Notes under the pieces: model-generated
What the model was told of the DNA's origin: nothing
Databases searched by the model: none
The model's input: the letters and a program-made list of their open reading frames with translations, nothing else
Made by a program: the position numbers and the translations under genes
Assembly (NCBI RefSeq): GCF_021155775.2
Contig: NC_060234.1
Span: 2,046,001-2,110,000 of the forward strand
DNA length: 64,000 bases
Direction of reading: 5' to 3'
From: Neodiprion pinetum
Lineage: Eukaryota > Arthropoda > Insecta > Hymenoptera > Diprionidae
Shown here: positions 23,753 through 32,900 of the stretch, piece after piece
Position numbering within the stretch: position 1 is the stretch's first letter
How the letters are laid out: every line of letters begins with the position of its first letter

Positions 23753-24025
23753 TTATTTGGTAGTGGATTTTGAATCATCTTCGGAACTTGAATCGCTACC
23801 GGATTTTGAATCATCTCCAGAACTTGAATCGCTACCGGATTTTGAATCTTCACTCGAAGTTGAATCGATAGTGGTGGATGAATCATCGGAGCTTGAATGG
23901 TTTTCAGAACTTGACTGACTCGAATCCTTTGAACTGCTTTTGCATGATCCGCCGCTGACGGTGGCGGGTAAAACCGACGCAAAGATTGCGAGGGTAAAAA
24001 CCAGTAACACCGTGGTCTGTTTCAT
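23753..24025 (-). CDS. Secreted Ser/Asp-rich 90-aa protein (gene C)
   Basis: ATG at 24025 to TAA at 23753, minus strand, 90 aa. Residues 1-25 form a signal peptide (VLLVFTLAIFA core, likely cut near VSG). The rest is almost only Ser, Asp, Glu, Thr, Lys and Gly. Residues 60-86 carry a 12-residue repeat with DSKS at 60, 72 and 84, encoded by a 36-bp repeat. There is one Cys (28). Ser next to acidic residues suits casein-kinase-type phosphorylation, so the product may be a phosphorylated, cation-binding, extended polymer as in adhesive or silk proteins (inference). The intron is 24146-24027 and exon 1 lies upstream. It is intact, unlike its neighbours D and B-left. No named homologue was recognised. 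Confidence 0.75.
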   Translation of the reverse strand: MKQTTVLLVFTLAIFASVLPATVSGGSCKSSSKDSSQSSSENHSSSDDSSTTIDSTSSEDSKSGSDSSSGDDSKSGSDSSSEDDSKSTTK

Positions 24026-24146
24026 GCTGCGGAACAAATGAAATATATGCAGATGACTTATATTACTTGTCGAGTGAAGTAATTTTTTCGTAGGTACTGA
24101 GGCAAAAAGATTTTACATTTCAAAAAAGGCAAAGGGTAAAACTTAC

Positions 24147-24231
24147 GTTGACTTTGGTTAACTTTGGTTCGTCGACGATGGTCTTTCAACAATATGCCGT
24201 GCCGGTTTTTCTACAACGTTTATGTATTATA
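24147..24231 (-). promoter_or_regulatory. Core promoter and noncoding exon 1 of gene C
   Basis: TATAATA lies at 24231-24225 and the predicted start near 24197. Exon 1 ends at 24147 in agtcaac, followed by GTAAGT. The exon shares gttgaaagacc and cgtcgacgaac with exon-1 sequence of the other members (gttggaaaacc, cgttgacccgc). Confidence 0.6.
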
Positions 24232-25540
24232 TCGACGAGTGTAAGAGTTTGGACATCACACGTATAGGTTCACACATATACGTGTGGTGTCGATCATCGT
24301 GAGGCTGCGAAAATGGTCAGTCGGTCAGTAATCGTCAAATCATCCACATCTATGTAACGTCCGTCTAAGACCCACGACCGAATTTTTAACTATTTATTTA
24401 TTTGTTTTTTCTATTGTAACATTTTCGAACCCTGTTGGGAAGGTGACGAAGTTCAGAATCCGATGAGCAGATTGATTAAAATAAACAATATATAAGGACT
24501 GACGATTTAATAGAGCGGAAAAACATTTACTTTTATCGTACGACGCCTCCAAAAGATAAGCGTTATTTTTAAGTATTTATTATTATTTTATTTTATTTCA
24601 TCCTCCATCACGATTCCTGACCAATTTTTATCTGTCTCACCATTCTTATTAATATAAAATGTCCTTTTCTATAATGCATTCATAGTACTTGGCTTGGCAA
24701 ACAAGCAATTCGTTACACGAGTTATCCTCCGAGGCAACTCGTACCTCACGATTTCAACTGAAAACATTATTCCTCTCATGGTTTCGAGCGCACGATACTT
24801 GATAATGCGGAAATCGTTGAAGAGACCTTGACGCAAATGTTGTTTATTTGAAGCTCAATGCTGGCGGGACATTTTGAAATTACATTCTTCGGTTTTGCTT
24901 TGACGCATACTTTTCGTGCAACTTACATGTCGGATTAATTCGTAGATAAATAACTAGCTTCGTAAGTGAAAAAAAAGTCCCCCGACATTCGTAACCAGGC
25001 TTATTTTATTCGTGGAATTTTTACGATAATAACGATGACTTTGTCGTTGTTTACAATGAAAAATTTCTTCTCGACTTTCATCGTGCATAGATTGATGCAT
25101 GTCGCAGAAATGAACAAACAGCTGTGTGGCATTATTTTCGCCTATATTATCCCTTTGATATCAGAATTTAACGAATGCACGCTCATTGACTTGAGTTCAG
25201 TTACAGGTTGCAGAATGCATTGTCTTATTTTCATTTTTTTTTGGTCTAGTCCCTGCCCTAATTATCGTCATCGCTAACTATCGTTACGTTTCGAATGATT
25301 TTCTTTCCCGTGAAAACATGTTGTTTCGGATTTTTTTCTCTTTATTGTCGGAGGACGAGTTGTATGTGAATCAGTGGGAAATCGAAACAATTAACATCTT
25401 CATAATTGCTGTCGTCGTCGGGGATTGATTTACCTCCGTACTGAAAACAGGAATTAACGATTAAGCGGATGACACGTCGAGAATTTCATCCGTTTCATAT
25501 AGATGGAATCATATTCTTTGAATATGGAAGTTCGAGCCGA
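24232..25540. other. Upstream region of gene C and spacer
   Basis: Contains the duplicate of the D upstream segment (24714-24768) and the duplicate of 22950-23110 (about 25400-25540, continuing into the palindrome). Short frames such as 24966-25277 have no support. Confidence 0.45.
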
Positions 25541-26099
25541 ATTACTTGCAACTTATCGATCTTCGTTCAGGCGATCGTCTTCCAACTAATTTCTTCCTAA
25601 ATTCCACATTCCTTCAAATGAAAAATGAGAGATTTCACCGCAATCCTTTGAAAATTATCGTGGGATTGAGGTGTTTCGGTATATGGGGATTTTCGAAAAA
25701 ACAGTTCAACAATTTTTCATACAAGCACAATTTTATTTTCAATGCAACGTATCTCTGTGCAGGTTGGATACATATTTTTGGTAATTTTATTTCTACCGTT
25801 ATCGTAAATTCGGATTTTTTGCAAAACCTCGGGTTTCGAGGTTCGAAGTCGTGCTCAAGCTGTATCGAAACAGAATGTCGTAACGCAGACCTTCGGTAAA
25901 ATTCTTAACTACCCTGGTTAAAGATATAGATATATATGATTTGCATATGCATATGGAATAATAATTAGACACGGCTTGGTTCTTCGATCTTAGATCTTCT
26001 CACTACTTGGTCAGGATCGTCTTAAGCGTCTTCTCGAGATCCTTTACTGCTGAAGACAGCAATCCCGTTGATGTTGAATCAGTGTCGGTCGCATCATCG

Positions 26100-26240
26100 T
26101 CAGATATACCGGTTGGAGCCAGAATTGGTGCCGGTGTCTGCGCCTGGACTTCGCCGCATGTGAGGCTTGGCATTGACGGCCGGCAAGACAGCGGCAACGA
26201 TTGCGACGGTCAGAATCAGCAAAAGCGTGGCGGACTTCAT
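26100..26240 (-). pseudogene. Frameshifted left copy of the acidic precursor (B-left)
   Basis: ATG at 26240 on the minus strand reads the same signal peptide and KPHMRRSPG start as the gene at 27957. After about residue 42, an 8-bp deletion relative to the right arm shifts the frame to TGA at 26102, giving 46 aa ending NRYI. The original frame, with the acidic run and the C-terminal helix, is still open downstream to TAG at 26003 but is out of phase. The TATA box (26428-26422), exon 1 (about 26397-26358), 116-bp intron (26357-26242) and AATAAA (25737-25732) are all intact, so it may be transcribed. It also has acidic-to-neutral changes (D to G) before the break. It is a recent null or neofunctional allele. 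Confidence 0.75.
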
Positions 26241-26357
26241 GCTGCGGAATCGATGAAAATTACGATTAATCATTTTTCGAGAAAACTCACCGATTGATGC
26301 GATTTTGAAAACTCGGAGATTCCTTTTTACGGAGAGCCGAGGAGACGTGTGACTTAC

Positions 26358-26428
26358 GTTGATGGTCTTAGCGGGTCAACGAAGGTTTTCCAACTGTGCT
26401 CTTTGCCCGTTTTCCCAATCCTTTTATA
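26358..26428 (-). promoter_or_regulatory. Core promoter and exon 1 of B-left
   Basis: TATAAAA at 26428-26422, initiator-like ACAGTTGG near 26397, donor GTAAGT after 26358. Mirror image of the B-right promoter. Confidence 0.65.
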
Positions 26429-26704
26429 CCTGCTTATTTACTGCGTCGCAACGCCACGCGTCTCACGATTTTTGAGTAAAATTTAAAAGTCCTTTGTTCA
26501 TTTTTTTACGATCGGCAGTAAGCGCATCGCGACCGTGTCGAGTGCCCGGGAATCGGAGAATCGAGTTTCATGAAAATGTTGTTACAATTTATCTATGGCA
26601 CGACTTATTATTTTAACGTCTTCGAGGTAAACTGTTTTAAAAAAGAAACAAAATTGTCTCGATATCCGTATTATCTGCACGGCTGAAAGTAGTTCTGTGA
26701 AAAG

Positions 26705-27613
26705 TTGACTCTAACGTTATTTTTTTGGTAATGTTCAACTTTTGGAACGCTTGACTGCGAACAAAATTTCAATTGAAGTTTTTGCCAAAAAAATAACGTG
26801 AGATTCAACTTTTCACAGAACTACTTTCAGCCGTGCAGATAATACGGATATCGAGACAATTTTGTTTCTTTTTTAAAACAGTTTACCTCGAAGACGTTAA
26901 AATAATAAGTCGTGCCATAGATAGATAAATTGTTGACTCTAACGTTATTTTTTTGGTAATGTTCAACTTTTGGAACGCTTGACTGCGAACAAAATTTCAA
27001 TTGAAGTTTTTGCCAAAAAAATAACGTGAGATTCAACTTTTCACAGAACTACTTTCAGCCGTGCAGATAATACGGATATCGAGACAATTTTGTTTCTTTT
27101 TTAAAACAGTTTACCTCGAAGACGTTAAAATAATAAGTCGTGCCATAGATAGATAAATTGTTGACTCTAACGTTATTTTTTTGGTAATGTTCAACTTTTG
27201 GAACGCTTGACTGCGAACAAAATTTCAATTGAAGTTTTTGCCAAAAAAATAACGTGAGATTCAACTTTTCACAGAACTACTTTCAGCCGTGCAGATAATA
27301 CGGATATCGAGACAATTTTGTTTCTTTTTTAAAACAGTTTACCTCGAAGACGTTAAAATAATAAGTCGTGCCATAGATAGATAAATTGTTGACTCTAACG
27401 TTATTTTTTTGGTAATGTTCAACTTTTGGAACGCTTGACTGCGAACAAAATTTCAATTGAAGTTTTTGCCAAAAAAATAACGTGAGATTCAACTTTTCAC
27501 AGAACTACTTTCAGCCGTGCAGATAATACGGATATCGAGACAATTTTGTTTCTTTTTTAAAACAGTTTACCTCGAAGACGTTAAAATAATAAGTCGTGCC
27601 ATAGATAAATTGT
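26705..27613. repeat. Four tandem 228-bp units at the palindrome centre
   Basis: Units start (gttgactctaacg) at 26705, 26932, 27160 and 27388. The first is 1 bp shorter and the last ends at about 27613 in the right arm. Units look identical otherwise. Each contains an internal inverted pair (gttatttttttgg and ccaaaaaaataac). The second half of each unit is the arm sequence, so the left arm has one inverted partner and the right arm four. The recurring 69-codon minus-strand frame is a by-product, not a gene. Confidence 0.9.
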
Positions 27614-27768
27614 AACAACATTTTCATGAAACTCGATTCTCCGATTCCCGGGCACTCGACACGGTCGCGATGCGCTTACTGCCGATCGTAAAAAAATGAA
27701 CAAAGGACTTTTAAATTTTACTCAAAAATCGTGAGACGCGTGGCGTTGCGACGCAGTAAATAAGCAGG

Positions 27769-27839
27769 TATAAAAGGATTGGGAAAACGGGCAAAGAGCA
27801 CAGTTGGAAAACCTTCGTTGACCCGCTAAGACCATCAAC
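27769..27839 (+). promoter_or_regulatory. Core promoter and noncoding exon 1 of B-right
   Basis: TATAAAA at 27769-27775, initiator CAGTTGG at 27801 (about 31 bp on), exon 1 to 27839 ending catcaac, donor GTAAGT from 27840. Spacing and sequence match the other members. Confidence 0.75.
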
Positions 27840-27956
27840 GTAAGTCACACGTCTCCTCGGCTCTCCGTAAAAAGGAATCTCCGAGTTTTCAAAATCGCAT
27901 CAATCGGTGAGTTTTCTCGAAAAATGATTAATCGTAATTTTCATCGATTCCGCAGC

Positions 27957-28202
27957 ATGAAGTCCGCCACGCTTTTGCTGATTCTGACCGTCGCAATCGT
28001 TGCCGCTGTATTGCCGGCCGTCAATGCCAAGCCTCACATGCGGCGAAGTCCAGGCACAGACACCGACACCAGTTCTGACTCCAGCGACGATTCCAGTACG
28101 TCTGACGATGATGCGACCGACACTGATTCAACATCAACGGGATTGGTGTCTTCAGCAGTAAAGGATCTCGAGAAGACGCTTAAGACGATCCTGACCAAGT
28201 AG
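27957..28202 (+). CDS. Secreted acidic precursor with C-terminal amphipathic helix (gene B)
   Basis: ATG at 27957, one base after the acceptor CGCAG, to TAG at 28200-28202: 81 aa. Residues 1-24 are a signal peptide (LLLILTVAIVAAVL core, cut after VNA). KPHMRR follows, with a dibasic site at 29-30. Residues 34-60 are a Thr/Ser/Asp run. Residues 62-81 (GLVSSAV..ILTK) have hydrophobic residues at i, i+3, i+4 and net positive charge, so they predict an amphipathic helix. A signal, acidic spacer and short cationic helix resembles antimicrobial or venom peptide precursors. That is an analogy, not a family match. The intron is 27840-27955. Possible AATAAA signals are at 28414 and 28468. It is the only intact copy of this type here. 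Confidence 0.78.
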   Translation: MKSATLLLILTVAIVAAVLPAVNAKPHMRRSPGTDTDTSSDSSDDSSTSDDDATDTDSTSTGLVSSAVKDLEKTLKTILTK

Positions 28203-28667
28203 TGAGAAGATCTAAGATCGAAGAACCAAGCCGTGTCTAATTATTATTCCATATGCATATGCAAATCATATATATCTATATCTTTAACCAGGGTAGTTAA
28301 GAATTTTACCGAAGGTCTGCGTTACGACATTCTGTTTCGATACAGCTTGAGCACGACTTCGAACCTCGAAACCCGAGGTTTTGCAAAAAATCCGAATTTA
28401 CGATAACGGTAGAAATAAAATTACCAAAAATATGTATCCAACCTGCACAGAGATACGTTGCATTGAAAATAAAATTGTGCTTGTATGAAAAATTGTTGAA
28501 CTGTTTTTTCGAAAATCCCCATATACCGAAACACCTCAATCCCACGATAATTTTCAAAGGATTGCGGTGAAATCTCTCATTTTTCATTCGAAGGAATGTG
28601 GAATTTAGGAAGAAATTAGTTGGAAGACGATCGCCTGAACGAAGATCGATAAGTTGCAAGTAATACA

Positions 28668-28735
28668 CGTTACGTTTTTGGCAAAAACTTCGACTTTTGG
28701 AACATTTGACTACATAAAATTTCAAATTAGGATTA
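28668..28735 (+). repeat. Diverged relative of the palindrome-centre sequence
   Basis: This lies four bases beyond the palindrome's right end. It matches the first part of the 228-bp unit: acgtta, tttttgg, cttttggaac, ttgact and aaaatttcaa in the same order at roughly three-quarters identity. It may be the ancestral single copy or the same small repeat at both junctions. Confidence 0.6.
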
Positions 28736-28840
28736 GTATTTTACATCGGAAATTATATGCATTTTTTATCAAATTCTTACCAGATTTTAAAGTTTTCAGC
28801 GACGTGCTGAGTTTCAGAATTTCTTGTTCATAGTGTCAAT

Positions 28841-29265
28841 CCTCCGCAACACGGATTCTGCTGAAACTTCCGGGGGTGTTTGGTCCCAATATATGGAGCT
28901 TCCGATTTGTATAGTTTCATCCGTTGGGCCGTTCTCAAGTCGGAGCAAATTGATTCTATAAGCCGTTGAATGACTGAAATGCCCTAATGAACGAAATTAA
29001 CCTGTTCTGTATTTTTGCTTTTTATATTAATTTTCATCGTTATCTCTCAAAGTTTCGATAACTCATCCTCACAGATTCAAGGTCAAACGGATATATTGTT
29101 ATTTCAGAACCATAATAATGTATAAACTGCAAATTTTCTATTCCACGATATATTTCAAATCGATCGAAAGAGGGCCCAACGGATGGAGCTGCGCATTAGA
29201 AGCTTCACATTTTGGGCCAAAAAACACCCCGACAAGTTTCATCAGAATCTGTGGTCCGAAGGTTT
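28841..29265. mobile_element. TIR element with ~100-bp arms
   Basis: The left arm 28841-28945 and right arm 29165-29265 are inverted copies. They share gattctg, tgaaact, ggggtgttt, gaagcttc-like blocks and catccgttgggcc. The interior is noncoding AT-rich sequence. It sits between gene B and the broken copy E and may have inserted into the promoter region of E. Confidence 0.7.
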
Positions 29266-29514
29266 GATACTCTCCTTATACATTCAGCTTTTAAAATGTC
29301 CACCAAATAATATTATTCAACTTTGCAACAAAAACAATCGTCGTGCTATTCCGACAATTCCTGCGTTGCTTATCACGCTTGAAGTACAAGAATGAAAATT
29401 TCATCGCACGAGTAATGAAAAGCGTTCGTAGCGATACCGCGTTAAATTTTTACTTCCAAATCGTGTGGTGCGAGGCGTCATTGACAATAATTTGTTTCTT
29501 CACGTTCCGACAGC

Positions 29515-29565
29515 ATGAAGTCGATCTTTCTGTTCTTCATTTTGACCATCGATTTGGTACCCTAA
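29515..29565 (+). pseudogene. Signal-peptide fragment E of the secreted family
   Basis: After an acceptor-like ttccgacag, C-ATG opens MKSIFLFFILTI, matching the family signal peptide (MKSATLLLILTV). It then reads DLVP and stops at TAA (29563-29565) after 16 codons. No mature region, exon 1 or TATA box could be placed upstream, where a TIR element lies. This is a degraded plus-strand member marking the right edge of the cluster. Confidence 0.5.
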
Positions 29566-32116
29566 TGGAGAATTAGTATACGCAAGAAAAAGCCATATGG
29601 TGTGCGCCGTTGGTATTGAAGAGACAAAACAGAAAAAACAAAAAAATCGGTATTTTTTTTTTATGACCACGTCTTGTCGAACGGATCCAGTGAATCAAAT
29701 GAATGGAGCGGTGGTACGAAAAATGCACTTGTTGTAAAGGAGGTTTCACTTTCATGTGTGATCACTGCCAGGACTATTCTTCCTCAAATTTCCATCAGCT
29801 AATTTTATTTGCAGTTCACTTTTGAGGTACTTGTTCTATCTGATTTTATTAATAAGTCGATCTCTAGTTAACTATAGATCTAATCTTACTTGGATTTATT
29901 TTTTCATTATTTCAATTTTTTGCAAAGCCTTATTACCTAGGAGGAAGATTCGACAGTGTTATTGAGATAATTCGCTGTCAGGACATTTATAATTATGATG
30001 AAAAAAGAAGAAATAACATCGCACTCACTTTCACCAAATGCATTCACTTGCGCATTTCGGATTCTTCTAATTAACCCTTTCATTTTCAGGTGCGAAGGTT
30101 TCCGATATTGTTTTTCAATTCAATCGTTACTTGAATACATATTTTATCGTGAACGTGATTTCATTTTTCTCCAGTCCTTATCTTTTGATCCTTACATCCC
30201 TCAAAATGCCTAAGATACACGCACTTTAACCGAATTACTCTACACTCTTGAGGCAACTGATCGGTGAAATTGTAAAGGTCGTGAAGTAAGAGGAACAAAA
30301 CCTTCCCCTGTGTTTGCGCATAAAATAATGATAAACTGTATGCTTTATCGTATACACAATATTATATGTAGACACGGTTAAATCCGAGATAAAATTGTCA
30401 ATTAAGAGTATTGATTCGACACCCTTGAATTGCATCCGACACTTAGAGAGTTAGAGGTTTTGACCGCCGCGTCAAAATGTGGTTCGAAAAGTTTATTCTG
30501 CACATTGTTATATGTTGGTTGGACCATTGTCTTCCCTAAATTGGCTCCCATTGTTTGTTGATGGCATCGCTAATTACCTAACACTGTTCGACCCCTCCTT
30601 CTCGGCACCGACTTCCAAAGGGTTTCGGGATTTCCCAGATTGTCTGGAATTAATTCCTACAGCTTTGCTCCACCCACTTCGTGATACTCGGGTTGTAATC
30701 TATTACGCCTAGGATCAGTCTCCCTCCCCTTCTCTCTCTCTCTCTCTGCCTTTCATCGAACGTTCTTCCGAGCATGGTTGCCATCGAATGGAGCCGCAAA
30801 GGGAGAGCCGAGCCGGAGAAGCGTGATCCTTTCCTACACTCTAGCAAAAGTCAAAGCTTCCGCCTTGAACTTGTCGTCGTTGGTTCGCCGAGCTTTCGAG
30901 GTCCGTTGGCGAGACAAAGCCTTTATGCTTCGTTGTCGTGGGCATTGCGCACTTCGCGTTTCGTTTCGTTAGTTCGCCTTCGCCCAGACGACGATTCTGC
31001 GGCGACTCCATTCTTTGAAAGTCCGGCGCAGCTCGGATGCTCGAATCTACGCACGTATGGAAGGGTGCAACCGTACCGAGTAAAAGGTACAATGCGACCT
31101 GCGTTTACGAAAACTTGTCCGCTTTACATGCTCGCCACTATTGTTCTCGTTCATCGTCGTCGGTGTTTAATGGTTATGGTACGTACGGTATTTTTCGCTG
31201 CATGGTCTCGAAACGAATGCACGCAGGCGAGCAGCTTCTCCTTCACCGTAGTTGCGCCGATCTTCCAACACTTCCATTACACCTACAACCAGACTTGGCT
31301 TCGCTGCAGCTTTGAGGGGGGAAAAGTTGAGTAAAATCACCGATTTTACAACCCATAGATCATCGGTCGTATCGATTGTCTACTCGTGATAAAAATGACG
31401 CTATCCAATCTCTTTCAAAGATGATCGTGAGCCTTTGAGCTGGGAATTGAAAATTGCTCGTATAACGCGACTCGGAGTTTGACTGCCTAAATTTATGTCC
31501 CCAATTCTCTATCCACCGTTCCAAGGTACGATAAACGGTCAAACTTTTCTAATAGAAACCTTCCGTTTGAGTAACTCGACGTCAACTTATCACCTCCTCC
31601 AGCTTCTCTCCCCAATCCTTTCTTCTGCACTCACGCGTGGAGGCTAAAGAGATGATTAAATTTCTCGCCGAGTCGAGATCTTCAGGATCGCATAAGGGAC
31701 CAAAAACTGGAACCAATTGTCTTATCCTCTCTCCTCATTCTCTTCCTCTCACAGCTATTTCAATACGATAGCTAATCCATTTCGGATTTTTAGACGTCGG
31801 TTTGTTTCTCCGGAAGCATAAAGTGCCGGATTTCCAACGTTCAACATGACGGACAAAGTCCTTTACCTGTAGCTCGTATAATCCTCCTCGTCTTTTCGTT
31901 CTATCCACCAAGTCGCCAGAGCCACTTTTATCCTGCCAGCTTGTGAAGAAGGGTAAGGAACGCTGGACGCCCGGCTACCGTTTCAGATTTTGTTAACTGA
32001 TACCGAAACTACGCTAACTAGCTCTGTGATTAACGAGCTCAGGCTTCCAACTTCGACCTTGAAGGGTGCAGCAGCTACGCATCGGTGTTCGGGACGCGTG
32101 CAGGCCGAATGAAGGA

Positions 32117-32119
<3 letters not shown>
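29566..32119. other. Noncoding DNA with a GC-richer block at 30720-31330
   Basis: The 186-codon plus-strand frame at 30774-31334 is the longest in the window, but it overlaps open frames in two other frames and has no motif, so it reflects base composition. A (TC)n run lies at 30733-30749. No gene is called. Confidence 0.35.

Positions 32120-32164
<45 letters not shown>
32120..32164. repeat. (TC)n microsatellite
   Basis: About 22 TC units, directly abutting the TTAA target of the element at 32169. Confidence 0.95.
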
Positions 32165-32168
<4 letters not shown>

Positions 32169-32896
32169 GGGGGTATTCTAGTGTAGAAATTTGAAAAAAT
32201 CGATTTTTTTTTTTTTATATTTTCAAAGCTTAACCTTTTAAGAATGTGTCCTTGAAAGGACAAGTCAAAATTTCAATTATTTTCAGAGATATAGCTATTT
32301 TAGTGACACGTCTTCAATACTGGCTCGGCTGGAACGAATACTTTAAACGCGTTTTTCTCAAAACTACATTTTTCAAAACGGTTGACATGATTTCTCAAGT
32401 TCTATTGAACCGATTTACTTGAAATTTGGTGAGAATCTTCTCAATACATGTCTCTATCGCACGAACCATTATTATAACGAAATAATAATTTTTACTATTT
32501 TTAAAAAATTCAGAAACGTCCAAAAAAGTCAAAAAAAACGTATTATTTTTTTCGGACAGCCGTAATTTGGCAAAAAAAAATTTTTTTTCGACTTTTTTTT
32601 GGTTAGTACGATAGCTGCATTTATGTAGATTAATAATCTTTTTTTTTTTTTTTTTTCTGATGACCACAAGGGTAGAAATCGTGGCGACGAGGATACTGCC
32701 TTTTGTTTTCCCCTTCCACTTCAAGGACGCATAATTCCATGAAAATTTATTTTTTTGTTTTTAAATTCATTTTGTGTGCTCTTAATATATAAATAAATAA
32801 ATGATAAAAAAATGGATAGTAAAAATATCAATAGCTTTTATTTTATTCACCGTCAAAAAATGCTCGAAATTCGGGCCTCTAGACTAGAATACCCCC
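32169..32896. mobile_element. TTAA-flanked TIR element, 728 bp
   Basis: The ends are GGGGGTATTCTAGT(G/C)TAGA inverted at both termini, flanked by TTAA at 32165-32168 and 32897-32900. TTAA duplication is the hallmark of piggyBac-type (also some Sola-type) transposition. The interior is AT-rich with long T and A runs and no transposase. The 109-codon minus frame is Lys/Phe-rich low complexity. This is a nonautonomous element. Confidence 0.85.
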
Positions 32897-32900
32897 TTAA

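Larger units (their letters stand above)
25541..28664. repeat. 3.1-kb palindrome carrying two divergent gene copies
   Basis: The left arm 25541-26708 is the near-exact reverse complement of the right arm 27489-28664, the latter longer by 8 bp in the coding region. The arms contain the full gene: promoter, exon 1, intron, coding exon and poly(A) signal. Differences are few: isolated substitutions (for example cttcaaatg against cttcgaatg) and one 8-bp indel. The centre holds the 228-bp tandem array. The arms begin and end at attacttgcaac and its complement. Confidence 0.9.

Noticed and set aside
23652..23918. Plus-strand Glu/Ser/Leu-rich frame opposite gene C
   Set aside because: It is the antisense of the Ser/Asp repeat and has no signal peptide or splice signal. 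The same applies to 21884-22138 opposite D.
26827..27492. Three identical 69-codon minus-strand frames
   Set aside because: They are by-products of the 228-bp tandem units, with no promoter or codon bias.
26705..27613. Regular repeats considered as a CRISPR array
   Set aside because: Units are contiguous 228-bp copies without distinct spacers, and the DNA is eukaryotic.
30774..31334. 186-codon plus-strand open frame, the longest in the window
   Set aside because: It overlaps open frames in two other frames in a GC-richer block and shows no domain, splice context or promoter.
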